Source: Morganella psychrotolerans (GTDB lineage: Bacteria; Pseudomonadota; Gammaproteobacteria; Enterobacterales; Enterobacteriaceae). Taken from it: a stretch of 64,000 nt of DNA. A program made the translations under genes and the position numbers. A model generated the notes under the pieces. The model was not told where the DNA came from. It worked only from the letters and a program-made list of their open reading frames with translations, and did no database searches. This document shows, one piece after another, positions 50,685 to 59,146 of the stretch. How positions within the stretch are numbered: position 1 is the first letter of the stretch; the number at the start of each line of letters is the position of its first letter. Location: assembly GCF_001676055.1 (NCBI RefSeq), contig NZ_LZEX01000003.1, forward strand, positions 62,001 through 126,000. Reading direction: 5' to 3'.

Positions 50685-51281
50685 ATGCATAACAACACAG
50701 AACCGAAGACGAGTTTCGTTATCAATCTACCTACTGACCTGCATAAGGACAGCCAGGCTCTGGTTTTGAAAACGGCTGAAGTTGTGGCTGAAAAAATGCG
50801 AGCTACCGAACTGAAGCGGGGGCTCACGAATGAATGGGCAAAACCCGATTGGGAATCGGCTTGCATCAACGATTTTCTCCGGCATGTCGATAAGGGCGAC
50901 CCGAGAGACCTCGCAGTCTACGCTAACATGATGATCCACCACGGCTGGACGACGAAAGACGCGGTGAAGAACGTTATCGGCCAAGTTTTCGAACAAGCCA
51001 GCGAAGAGCAGGAAGCCTTAACACAGCTGCTTCGCGTTGTTTTTATTGATGCAGGGCTGATTAAGCCTGAAACGCCTATGAGCGGGGCTCAAATGTTGAT
51101 GCAAGCCGACGATCTCAACGCTGTGCTGCGCCAGTCTGTTGTTCTGCCTGAGATGACTTTAGACCACGTCCAGGCATTCCATTATGCATTTTGTAACTTC
51201 AGCGACGAGCCGCTTGGACCGGAAGAAGCGGATAATATTTTGACAGGCTTGAAGGCCGTCGTGAATTCTCTGCAACGCTAA
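50685..51281 (+). CDS. Hypothetical protein, 198 residues
   Basis: It is a helical soluble protein. The N-terminal part (KTSFVINLPTDLHKDSQALVLKTAEVVAEKM) has the look of a plasmid regulatory protein, followed by WAKPDWESACINDFLRHVDKGDPRDLAVYA. No domain is confirmed. It is followed after about 50 bases by an equally unknown large gene. Confidence 0.7.
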   Translation: MHNNTEPKTSFVINLPTDLHKDSQALVLKTAEVVAEKMRATELKRGLTNEWAKPDWESACINDFLRHVDKGDPRDLAVYANMMIHHGWTTKDAVKNVIGQVFEQASEEQEALTQLLRVVFIDAGLIKPETPMSGAQMLMQADDLNAVLRQSVVLPEMTLDHVQAFHYAFCNFSDEPLGPEEADNILTGLKAVVNSLQR

Positions 51282-51334
51282 AATAACCTCCGTCTCGCCT
51301 GGTCGAGGCTATGAAACTGGAAAAGGAAAAAACT

Positions 51335-52555
51335 ATGAGCCAAATCGTGACCGACGAACTGCATTTGATGTTCAATGATCTGGGCATCAAAGATAGCTTG
51401 CGCAAAATTCTCCGTGCCATTGACGGTATTCCCAGCGTTCAATACCTTGTGAAAGACGGTAAGGTGTTTGTGTTTGAAAAGCTGGTTTCACTGATGGTCA
51501 GCGAAAAATCGACCGAACCGCAAAAAGCGTTAGAACTTCTCGCTCAGGCCTACATCACTCCGATACAGGCGGTTACCGACTGGAAAATCGTACCGTATCC
51601 CTTTGAGGTGATCGGTAATGGCAATTACTGGGTGTTGCACCACACCAAATTCGATGCAGTGATCCCGAAAAAATTCGACACCATCGGCCAGGTACAAGAA
51701 GCGATGACAGAATTGCTTTTGGGCCGCTCTATCACACCAGACGCCTCAGAGTTGATGGAGCCGAATCTGTTTTATTTTGAAAAGCAGATTTACAAAAGCA
51801 TCGTCAGCCTGGCTGATATCCCTTCCGATCCGCTGACTGAGTGGGATGACATGACGACGGACAGTGTCGAAATGTTGGGCGTTGAGCAATACATTCCCGG
51901 CCACCCTCTGCTGACAGAAATCGTGTTTACGGGGATCGGGGAAGTATCAGGTAAATGGCAAGGTAAACTTGACTGGATGCACTGCGCCGCTGAGCACGAC
52001 GATGACGCTATCTCCAGCATCTCGTTCCTGTCACTTGAACGACTCAGCGCCGATTATGCGACTACCTGGGTGCCTGAAGAAGATGACAAACAGGTTATCG
52101 CTGCCTTGCGAGGGCATTACCCTGAACTGTCGGGTATTAGCGATGCTGCGCTCTATTTCCTGTACGACGAGTTCCAGATGGCCTGTAACCAGGTTTCCGG
52201 GGCTGAACTTATCCGCGACATTGATTTTCTGTTCTATGCGACGGGTACCGCGCTGGGCGTCGATGATGAAGGGGCAGCTGTTCGCGATGCCGGGAAGATC
52301 GCGGTGTATCTGCTCTCCGAAAATACGCCAGCTGAAGCACTGGCTAAAAAAATTCAAGATTACGTTGCCCGCGACAAATCTATCCAGCAGTTGGTGCTCT
52401 GGCGCTGGAATGTGTCGAAGTTTCTGGAGTCCTTTTCCGTAACTGAAAAAGGCGCTGGACAGCCTATTGCTGTATTTTCCGATCTGATGGAAGCCAGCCG
52501 AAAATATGGGCATACCTTTGTAACTGTAACGCAGTCCCAGTCTGACTTCGCCTAA
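51335..52555 (+). CDS. Hypothetical protein, 406 residues
   Basis: The start was placed at the Met after GGAAAAGGAAAAAACT. A Met eight codons earlier has a weaker context. The product is an acidic, soluble protein without recognised motifs. It has several Trp-containing helices and a phrase EDDDAISSISFLSLERLSADYATTW. It is the second of two genes between the toxin-antitoxin pair and a terminator. Confidence 0.7.
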   Translation: MSQIVTDELHLMFNDLGIKDSLRKILRAIDGIPSVQYLVKDGKVFVFEKLVSLMVSEKSTEPQKALELLAQAYITPIQAVTDWKIVPYPFEVIGNGNYWVLHHTKFDAVIPKKFDTIGQVQEAMTELLLGRSITPDASELMEPNLFYFEKQIYKSIVSLADIPSDPLTEWDDMTTDSVEMLGVEQYIPGHPLLTEIVFTGIGEVSGKWQGKLDWMHCAAEHDDDAISSISFLSLERLSADYATTWVPEEDDKQVIAALRGHYPELSGISDAALYFLYDEFQMACNQVSGAELIRDIDFLFYATGTALGVDDEGAAVRDAGKIAVYLLSENTPAEALAKKIQDYVARDKSIQQLVLWRWNVSKFLESFSVTEKGAGQPIAVFSDLMEASRKYGHTFVTVTQSQSDFA

Positions 52556-52601
52556 TTTCGTCGCCCGCTTGGGCTGTGTAACACTATCTCTGTGTTGATG
52601 A

Positions 52602-52630
52602 GCCTGCACCTTCGGGTGCGGGTATTTTTA
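52602..52630 (+). terminator. Hairpin terminator
   Basis: CTGCACC and GGTGCGG pair around TTCG, and TATTTTTA follows. Confidence 0.75.
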
Positions 52631-52647
52631 ATAACAGAGGACTGCCA

Positions 52648-53094
52648 ATGTCTCAGATTAAACCTTTTTCCTGGCTCATCCGTCTTGACGTCGCCCCGTT
52701 GTGGGTCGCTGACGGGTTCTGCATGAACAACCAAACCGCTCTGGATATGCTCGCCAACCAACTGCCATACGCCGATATGAGCTTTGAGCTCGGTGCAGCG
52801 GTCATTGCCGGACCGGATCCGCTTCGCATCGTTAATGAAAACGACTGGGAAGCCAATCCGTCGGAAGAAGCCAAAATTCGCACTGAATCTCCGCACGCTT
52901 ACCCCGAAAACGAAACCCAGGGTACGGATCTGATTTCAACGCTCACCGACGCCATTGCCTTCATTGAAGGTGCTGAGCCGGGCGCTGCGAACTACGCAAA
53001 CAAAAACGCAATCATTTCCCGCCTACGTAGTGCGTTGGCGCTGGTGGACGGTTCAGAGCCGATTGTCGATTTTGAGTGGCAAAACGCCGAATAA
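52648..53094 (+). CDS. Hypothetical acidic protein, 148 residues
   Basis: GAGGACTGCC precedes the ATG. The product has an N-terminal beta segment (SWLIRLDVAPLWVADGFCMNNQTALDMLANQLPYA) and a C-terminal helical part rich in Ala. It is negatively charged overall. No family is recognised. A hairpin (GCACCC/GGGTGC) follows the stop. Confidence 0.7.
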   Translation: MSQIKPFSWLIRLDVAPLWVADGFCMNNQTALDMLANQLPYADMSFELGAAVIAGPDPLRIVNENDWEANPSEEAKIRTESPHAYPENETQGTDLISTLTDAIAFIEGAEPGAANYANKNAIISRLRSALALVDGSEPIVDFEWQNAE

Positions 53095-53098
53095 ACCA

Positions 53099-53125
53099 GG
53101 CGCACCCTACGGGGTGCGTATCTTC
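53099..53125 (+). terminator. Hairpin, weak terminator
   Basis: GGCGCACCC and GGGTGCGT(A) pair around TACG. The tail TCTTCTCG is only partly T-rich. Confidence 0.55.
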
Positions 53126-53165
53126 TCGTTACCTCCCCCCCAATAAACGAAAATAGAGGTGAAAG

Positions 53166-53480
53166 ATGCAAACTGAAAAATTCCTATGGGTGATTTGTTA
53201 TTGCTGCGAAGGCCACGGGAAAGTGGACAATCTTGCGTTTTCTGATGGATTCACCGGGAGTGAATGGAACGAACTCGACGACGAGTTTCGCGATGAGTAC
53301 CGCAAAGGTAGCTACGATGTTCAGTGCAGTGTATGCAAAGGATCGGGGAAGGTTAAAGAACCTGATGTCAGTCGCATGACGTTTGCTGAAAAACGTGTTT
53401 TGGTGGCGGAGCGCCGGGAAGCCCGTGAAGATGCCGAGTATCGTCGTCAAACCGCACACGAACAGCGTATGGGATATTGA
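53166..53480 (+). CDS. Small zinc-finger protein with DnaJ-like CxxCxGxG motifs
   Basis: Two metal half-sites are visible: CYCCEGHGKV near residue 12 and CSVCKGSGKV near residue 57. They match the CxxCxGxG zinc motif of DnaJ. The C-terminus is a basic, Arg/Glu-rich helix. It ends just before the SprT-like gene. Proteins like this accompany phage and plasmid replication genes. The exact role is unknown. Confidence 0.7.
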   Translation: MQTEKFLWVICYCCEGHGKVDNLAFSDGFTGSEWNELDDEFRDEYRKGSYDVQCSVCKGSGKVKEPDVSRMTFAEKRVLVAERREAREDAEYRRQTAHEQRMGY

Positions 53481-53483
53481 GTG

Positions 53484-54275
53484 ATGACACCGCGCCAGAT
53501 TATTGCTTCTCACATCCGACAGTATCGCACCATCCCCGCAGGTTCGATAATCTGGCTGCACGCACCTGGGTTTGATGATTTCGTCAGCGTTGACGAAGTA
53601 GGGCGATCGCTGGACGCTTGGCTGGAAAAAATGGGTACGCCTTCCGAACTGACTATCCACCTGGATACTCCTGAAGGCGATTTTGAAGACCAATGGTGCT
53701 TGGAAACGTCAATTTTCAAGCTGCCCCCTCCTGTTCGTGAAGTCGTTGAACCAGCAAAGGTCATTGCCCGCCGTAAACGAGTTACCGCATTCGGCGAAAA
53801 GACAATCTTTAACGCTGAACGAATTATCCAACTCTATACCGATTACCTTACAAATATGTACCGACGTGAATTCGGCTATATTGGTAAAAGCCCCGACGTC
53901 CGCGTGAACTGGGCTACAAAGCACTCCTGGGGAGGGCACCGGAATATTACGATCAGCCCTGGTTACCTTTATGAGCTTGATTTGGTCGAAATATACGGCC
54001 TGCGCATGTTTGCGTGCCACTTTCATGAATACGCGCATGTTTGCCTGGATAAAGAGATCGGGTCGTTCTACTCCAGTAACCGGCTTGACCACCTTAAGGC
54101 GCTGGTGGCGCATGAATTGGCTCATTTTCTGCAATTCAATACGCACTCTCGAAACTTTAACCCGCAGGCAGCGATACAACACCTGCCTCGCCTGGATTAC
54201 AAAACGCCACATGGAGAGGGGTGGCAATATCTGTATCGCTATCTGAAAAAGCCCCTCAATTTGAGGTTGAATTAA
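53484..54275 (+). CDS. SprT-like zinc metalloprotease
   Basis: The C-terminal half has the gluzincin active site LVAHELAHFLQF (HExxH, about residues 211-222) and, 25 residues later, GEGWQYLYRYL as in SprT-type enzymes. A second pair of His (CHFHEYAHV) lies upstream and could be structural. SprT/Spartan proteins cut DNA-protein crosslinks. The family label is by motif only. The ATG follows a GTG that could also start. Confidence 0.7.
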   Translation: MTPRQIIASHIRQYRTIPAGSIIWLHAPGFDDFVSVDEVGRSLDAWLEKMGTPSELTIHLDTPEGDFEDQWCLETSIFKLPPPVREVVEPAKVIARRKRVTAFGEKTIFNAERIIQLYTDYLTNMYRREFGYIGKSPDVRVNWATKHSWGGHRNITISPGYLYELDLVEIYGLRMFACHFHEYAHVCLDKEIGSFYSSNRLDHLKALVAHELAHFLQFNTHSRNFNPQAAIQHLPRLDYKTPHGEGWQYLYRYLKKPLNLRLN

Positions 54276-54348
54276 TTACAATGCTTACCATTAATCATGT
54301 ATTATTTCATCATGATATGATTGATTTTGCGTTAAAAAAGAGAAGAAA

Positions 54349-55023
54349 ATGTACTTACTTACAATAATATTATTCATGATCACTGCGTTGGCTTCCTTTG
54401 CGAAAACAATGAAAGTTGTACTAGAAGAGGCTAGTTCTGATAAGGAAAAACGTATTGCTGCTATCAGCCAAGTAAAATTCACCTGGCTATTTTATGTTCC
54501 CGCTTTCTTTTTGCTCCTTGCTCCATTCATCAAATCATTCATGGATGCGGGTTCCGAACAGATAGATCAATCTAGCTCCAATTTACCTGTTTGGCTTTAC
54601 CTGGCTGGTGGCCTGTACTTGCTGTTTGGTGCCGCACTTTTATTACGCAACGCCGTGAAAGAAAAAACACTCGGACAGATAGGTACTATCCTTAATATCC
54701 AGATCCTTCTGTGGGTCGGCCTTTACAGCATATTTGCGGCCTATGACCACTTGAAGTTTGCAGATGAACACTTTGGGATAATGAGCACCCGCCTGATAGA
54801 GATCGGAGGTGTGAAAGATGTCACTTGTGAGCAAGACCTGATGTTGGTTAACTTCACAGAAGGTCAAACCACCCCAATGCAATGGCGCTGCCCGACAGGT
54901 TTCTCTTTGCTGAACAAAACGAATCGACCTTTCGTTCCTTGGCCGAACTACTCGGAAGGGAAAAGTGAACAGCTTGCCGCAGCAATGAACAAAATCATGA
55001 CTGAGGCGAAAGCCAACTCATAG
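54349..55023 (+). CDS. Membrane protein, 224 residues, AT-rich
   Basis: Four hydrophobic segments are visible, near residues 3-18, 44-62, 82-101 and 109-127. A soluble C-terminal domain of about 90 residues follows, with a Cys pair (DVTCEQDLMLV and QWRCPTG). The first segment is followed by a charged stretch. The gene is AT-richer at its start. No family is recognised. A strong terminator follows. Confidence 0.7.
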   Translation: MYLLTIILFMITALASFAKTMKVVLEEASSDKEKRIAAISQVKFTWLFYVPAFFLLLAPFIKSFMDAGSEQIDQSSSNLPVWLYLAGGLYLLFGAALLLRNAVKEKTLGQIGTILNIQILLWVGLYSIFAAYDHLKFADEHFGIMSTRLIEIGGVKDVTCEQDLMLVNFTEGQTTPMQWRCPTGFSLLNKTNRPFVPWPNYSEGKSEQLAAAMNKIMTEAKANS

Positions 55024-55036
55024 TAACTTTCTCTAT

Positions 55037-55060
55037 AGGCCAGCATTGCTGGCCTTTTTT
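55037..55060 (+). terminator. Rho-independent terminator
   Basis: AGGCCAGCA and TGCTGGCCT form a stem followed by T6. Confidence 0.9.
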
Positions 55061-55110
55061 ATACCTTTCCCCTGCCCATAAAAAGTAATCTAAAAAAGAT
55101 TATTTTTTTC

Positions 55111-55190
55111 CGCTTTTGCTATTCGTCACCGGTTCACCCCGTGTTTAACTGGATTCAGAAGTAAGCATAAACACGTAAACAACCAATAAC
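55111..55190 (+). promoter_or_regulatory. Dispersed leader family, diverged copy at 55.1 kb
   Basis: It has TGCTATTCGTCACCGGTTC, then AACTGGATTCAGAAGTA, then ACGTAAACAACCAATAAC before the ATG at 55209. The -10-like box is changed. Confidence 0.7.
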
Positions 55191-55208
55191 AAATGCGGAG
55201 TAACTATC

Positions 55209-56357
55209 ATGACTATCAACGTACAACAAATCTTCCAAGCTTCTCGCAACAGCCAACTGATGGGTGATCTGGGTGCTATTATGCGCCAGATGGACAAAGC
55301 TCCATCTACCCTGCGCGGTCTGAGTGACTTCGTTTCCAAAGAGCGCAAGTCAGCAACGAACAGCGCCCTGTTTGAAGAGCTGAATGTTGGCCGTAACAAC
55401 GTGTACGCCGTCAGCGTGTCTTGGTTGTACGTTGAAGAGGGTCTGAACCTACGCGAGGTTGATGTAGAGCGCGCTGAGATGTTCAAGAACGCGTACCTGA
55501 ACCATCCAAGCAGTGTGCCTGCTATCCGCGTTAAAGTGGTTGTTGTGGACGGTGTGACTCGCCTGAAAATCATCGATGGCCACCACCGCTACACCGGCCT
55601 GATGGCCGCAATCGCTGAAGGCGCAGTATTTGAAAAACTGATCATAGAAGAGTTCGAAGGCGGAAAAGACGAAGAAGTCTTCAACATGATCGAAAGCGCC
55701 AACACCAAGCACCTGAAAATGATTGAGCGTGCTGAAGGCTTCCGTCGTCTGGTTGAGTGGGGCCATGAAATCGACGTCATCGCTCGTCGTCTGGGCCTGT
55801 CTAGCGTCACCATTCGTCGTAGCCTGATACTGGCTAAAGCCGAAGAGCGCGTTAAGAAGCTGGTGCGTGAAGACAAGGTATCTGGTGATGTAGCGATCGA
55901 CGTTCTCACCGATTGCCAAGGTACCGACCGTGATGCCTACGATATCCTGATTGCCTCTTTGGCAAAGGCTGAGCAAGCCGGTAAAACCAAGGTGACAGCA
56001 CGTTACGTGTCTTCGCCGAAGAAAACCAAAGTAAAACCAAAGGTTGTACGCCAAACTTTCGAAAGCTTGCTGCCAACACTGGATCAACTGCGCTCTCAGA
56101 TCCCACCAGCGCCAACAGCTGAACACGAAAACCAGATTGAAATCGCTGAGACCGTACCGGAAGAAGTGATACTGCGTCTGAGCCCAGAAGTAGCCCGCCA
56201 GCTGATGGCTGCACTGTCCGATGTGGAAGCGGCCAAGCTGGAAGAAGAAGCAGAGAAAGCGGCTCAGGAAGCCGCTGATGCGGAAGCTACCGAAGAAGCC
56301 ACTGAGGCTGGTGAAAGTGAAGAAGATGGTGACACTGAAGCCACCAAGCAACAGTAA
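55209..56357 (+). CDS. Second ParB-like protein (ParB/Srx domain), 382 residues
   Basis: The middle part has the ParB N-domain core, with LKIIDGHHRYTGLMAAIAEG replacing the GERRxRA motif. A helix-turn-helix region follows, EIDVIARRLGLSSVTIRRSLILAKA. The C-terminus is a long Glu/Ala-rich tail. Proteins with DGHHR in place of GERR include nuclease-like and CTP-using ParB relatives, and the partner ParA is absent here. It is separate from the parAB pair at 20-22 kb. It may regulate replication or transfer. Confidence 0.75.
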   Translation: MTINVQQIFQASRNSQLMGDLGAIMRQMDKAPSTLRGLSDFVSKERKSATNSALFEELNVGRNNVYAVSVSWLYVEEGLNLREVDVERAEMFKNAYLNHPSSVPAIRVKVVVVDGVTRLKIIDGHHRYTGLMAAIAEGAVFEKLIIEEFEGGKDEEVFNMIESANTKHLKMIERAEGFRRLVEWGHEIDVIARRLGLSSVTIRRSLILAKAEERVKKLVREDKVSGDVAIDVLTDCQGTDRDAYDILIASLAKAEQAGKTKVTARYVSSPKKTKVKPKVVRQTFESLLPTLDQLRSQIPPAPTAEHENQIEIAETVPEEVILRLSPEVARQLMAALSDVEAAKLEEEAEKAAQEAADAEATEEATEAGESEEDGDTEATKQQ

Positions 56358-56371
56358 TCACCATTGCGAAC

Positions 56372-56395
56372 AAGGCCGGGAGACCGGCCTTTTTT
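56372..56395 (+). terminator. Rho-independent terminator
   Basis: AAGGCCGG and CCGGCCTT form a stem around GAGA(C), followed by T6. Confidence 0.9.
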
Positions 56396-56467
56396 ATCTC
56401 GCTTCACGTTCTATCGCCTTGCCGTGCTCATTGAGGGATGACACCGCAAGCGACTTTGGGGGTAACC

Positions 56468-56830
56468 ATGAACCAGACTCTGCCTATGCTGCAAAAAATC
56501 ACTATCCGCATTATTGACGACGCTTCTCTGGAAAAGCTGGCCGTTGACCATTATGAATGCCGGGGTTGCAAGCCTCGCGCATTAGGCAAAACTCACGCTA
56601 TTCGCCGTAAAGGTAAAAACGCGGACACGTTTCTGGCTCGCATTAAAGTGAACTACGTCCGTCAGGTGTTGAGCAACTACGATCACGACAAAGAAAACGC
56701 GTGCCGCGCTGACGGTCGTGAGCACGAGGCTCACTGCATGAATCAGCAATTGTACCTGGCAATCGCGCAGCACTATCCACAGCTGGCGAGTGAATGTGAA
56801 CGTCAAATCGCCCAACGTTCCGCGCTGTGA
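56468..56830 (+). CDS. Hypothetical protein with Cys/His-rich motif, 120 residues
   Basis: GGGGGTAACC precedes the start. The middle part, HYECRGCKPRALGKTHAIRRKGKNADTFLARIKVNYVRQVL, has a CxxC pair, and two His/Cys groups follow (ACRADGREHEAHC). It could bind zinc. The gene touches the DnaB gene and would be expressed with it, so a replication role is likely but unproven. Confidence 0.65.
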   Translation: MNQTLPMLQKITIRIIDDASLEKLAVDHYECRGCKPRALGKTHAIRRKGKNADTFLARIKVNYVRQVLSNYDHDKENACRADGREHEAHCMNQQLYLAIAQHYPQLASECERQIAQRSAL

Positions 56831-56838
56831 GGCCTGCC

Positions 56839-58248
56839 ATGAAAGACTTGAAAAAACGCTTTGATAGCCAATCAAATGAGCAGGATATGCGCATGGCTGG
56901 ACTTCGAATGCCACCTCACTCACTTGAAGCGGAGCAGTCTGTCCTTGGTGGGTTGATGCTGGATAACGAGCGGTGGGATCTGGTCTGTGAACGAGTGGTG
57001 GAAAGCGACTTCTTTACCCGTGCTCACAAAAATATTTTCACCATGATGCAGCGACTGGTGGAATCAAGCCGTCCGATTGATTTGATCACATTAGCAGAAG
57101 CGCTGGAACAACATAGCCAGCTTGAACAAGTAGGCGGTTTTGCCTATCTGGCTGAACTGTCAAAGAACACCCCTAGCGCGGCGAACATCTCCGCCTACGC
57201 AGACATTGTGCGTGAGCGAGCTGTTGTGCGTGAAATGATAGCTGCGGCCAATGACATTGCAGATGCGGGATACGACCCTCAAGGTCGCACAAGCGCGGAT
57301 TTACTCGACCTGGCCGAAAGCCGTGTGTTTCAGATTGCAGAGGCTCGCACCAGCAAAGACAGCGGACCGATGAGCATTGATACCATTCTGGAGAAAACAG
57401 TGACTCGTATTGAGCAACTGTACCAGACACCACACGACGGGGTTACGGGCGTCGATACCGGCTACACCGATCTGAATAAGAAAACGGCAGGGCTTCAAAA
57501 GTCTGACCTCATTATCGTTGCCGCGCGCCCTTCAATGGGTAAGACGACGTTTGCGATGAACATGTGCGAAAACGCAGCCATGACACAGGATAAGCCCGTC
57601 ATGATTTTTAGTCTGGAGATGCCTGGTGACCAAATCATGATGCGTATGCTGGCCTCCATGTCCCGCGTTGACCAGACAAAAATTCGTACCGGCCAACTGG
57701 ATGATGAGGATTGGGCGCGTATTTCCAGCACGATGGGTATTTTGCTGGATAAGCGGAACATCTTTATCGACGACAGCAGCGGCCTAACACCGACTGAACT
57801 ACGCTCGCGAGCACGGCGAGTGTACCGTGAAAATGGTGGACTGAGTATGATCATGGTGGACTACCTTCAGTTGATGCGTGTTCCCGCGTTGCAGGACAAC
57901 CGAACACTAGAGATTGCAGAGATATCCCGCTCTCTGAAAGCGCTGGCAAAAGAGCTTCAGGTGCCTGTCGTTGCGTTGTCTCAGCTGAACCGCTCACTGG
58001 AGCAGCGCGCAGATAAGCGACCGGTGAACTCGGATCTGCGTGAATCGGGTTCGATTGAGCAGGATGCGGACCTTATCATGTTCATCTACCGTGACGAGGT
58101 CTACAACGAGAATAGCGAGCACAAAGGCGTGGCCGAAATCATCCTGGGTAAACAGCGTAACGGGCCTATCGGATCGGTGCGTCTGGCCTTCAACGGGCAG
58201 TGGTCGCGGTTTGATAACTACAGTGGACCTCAATACGAAGAATATTGA
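56839..58248 (+). CDS. dnaB: DnaB-family replicative helicase
   Basis: DnaB is the ring helicase that opens the fork and recruits primase. The 469-residue product has the N-terminal domain beginning PPHSLEAEQSVLGGLM. The RecA-like core has Walker A ARPSMGKTTFAM (about residue 233), VDYLQLMR as Walker B, then QLNRSLEQRADKRPVNSDLRESGSIEQDAD. The length equals that of E. coli DnaB (471). An in-frame GTG four codons upstream could also start. A plasmid-encoded DnaB is uncommon for RepFIB-like plasmids and would make replication less dependent on the host. Confidence 0.92.
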   Translation: MKDLKKRFDSQSNEQDMRMAGLRMPPHSLEAEQSVLGGLMLDNERWDLVCERVVESDFFTRAHKNIFTMMQRLVESSRPIDLITLAEALEQHSQLEQVGGFAYLAELSKNTPSAANISAYADIVRERAVVREMIAAANDIADAGYDPQGRTSADLLDLAESRVFQIAEARTSKDSGPMSIDTILEKTVTRIEQLYQTPHDGVTGVDTGYTDLNKKTAGLQKSDLIIVAARPSMGKTTFAMNMCENAAMTQDKPVMIFSLEMPGDQIMMRMLASMSRVDQTKIRTGQLDDEDWARISSTMGILLDKRNIFIDDSSGLTPTELRSRARRVYRENGGLSMIMVDYLQLMRVPALQDNRTLEIAEISRSLKALAKELQVPVVALSQLNRSLEQRADKRPVNSDLRESGSIEQDADLIMFIYRDEVYNENSEHKGVAEIILGKQRNGPIGSVRLAFNGQWSRFDNYSGPQYEEY

Positions 58249-58315
58249 TCTTCACTAAGCTAAGCCGGGCCATGCCTGGCTTATTCGTAAAATGCGAAAT
58301 AATAAAAAATTATCA

Positions 58316-59035
58316 TTAAAATACCTTCAACTTACTTGGCACATTAATACCTAATTTTTCTATTTCATTAAAATAAAATGTCAATTCATGTCTCATTGCT
58401 TTTAGACAATCCCCAAATATAATTGCGTTAGCTCCAGTTTTCGACGTCATATTCATTGCTCGGCCTATAGCTCCGGATATATCACTTAATATTTTCTTGA
58501 TTGAACTATCGAAAATAACTTTCTTTTTTAAATCGGTTATAAAGTTTCTGGTTTCTTTCATTGATTCAATGCAGTGAGGAGGAAATTCGAAAGCTTCCGG
58601 CAGATAATAAACTCCTTTATCTTCCATGAAATCAATTAGATCTGAAAGTAATTTATAATTTTTCGTATACCTTAAAACTAATGGCATAGATGATTCGTGG
58701 CTTAGTATCATCCCAAAAAGCCGCTCTCTAAATTTTAATTTCCATTCAGCTAGTAACTCAGGCGGAAAATCAATGCCATTATTTTTATCAATTGCTGTGT
58801 GGCAGTTTGCACAAAGCCAAATACCGTTTTCTATTTCATTGCTGTTTTTGTTTCCATCTATATGGCGAGCTGATCCTTCCTTTTCACCTGCAATATGAGC
58901 ACCTTCACCAGTCTTTATTTTTTTTATTTCCTCTACTAATGATGGGCCAATAGTCAGACAATAGCAGTCTGGGTTGTTGCATATATAGGCAGAATTCAAT
59001 GCAAGTTGTTGTGATATTTTAGGGGGGAAAGCCAT
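58316..59035 (-). CDS. HNH-type protein, AT-rich cargo gene
   Basis: The chosen start gives MAFPPKISQQLALNSAYICN. The N-terminal domain has an HNH-like zinc site: CNNPDCYC, then GEGAHIAGEKEGSARHIDGNKNSNEIENGIWLCANCHTAID. This is the pattern of HNH nucleases found in defence genes. The C-terminal 130 residues are helical with no recognised domain. Its low GC and minus orientation in a plus-strand region mark it as a recent insertion. Anti-phage activity is plausible but not shown. Confidence 0.65.
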   Translation of the reverse strand: MAFPPKISQQLALNSAYICNNPDCYCLTIGPSLVEEIKKIKTGEGAHIAGEKEGSARHIDGNKNSNEIENGIWLCANCHTAIDKNNGIDFPPELLAEWKLKFRERLFGMILSHESSMPLVLRYTKNYKLLSDLIDFMEDKGVYYLPEAFEFPPHCIESMKETRNFITDLKKKVIFDSSIKKILSDISGAIGRAMNMTSKTGANAIIFGDCLKAMRHELTFYFNEIEKLGINVPSKLKVF

Positions 59036-59083
59036 TAAGATCTCCTGTGTCAACAATATTAACAATTAAATAATTTATCCTTA

Positions 59084-59140
59084 ATTTCGTCAGCTGTCAC
59101 CCTCATGAGAAAATCACCTGTAAACAAAACAAATAACAGG
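59084..59140 (+). promoter_or_regulatory. Dispersed leader family, copy at 59.1 kb
   Basis: It has AATTTCGTCAGCTGTCACC, then CACCTGTAAACAAAACAAATAACAGG. The -10-like part is diverged. Confidence 0.7.
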
Positions 59141-59146
59141 TGACTT

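Noticed and set aside
51969-52609. Frames of 157 and 192 codons on the two strands
   Set aside because: They are shadows inside and opposite the 406-residue gene, without binding sites.
55449-56351. A 300-codon open frame on the minus strand
   Set aside because: It is antisense to the second ParB-like gene, whose plus-strand frame has a leader, a ribosome binding site and a recognisable domain. The antisense translation is rich in Phe, Gln and His without motifs.
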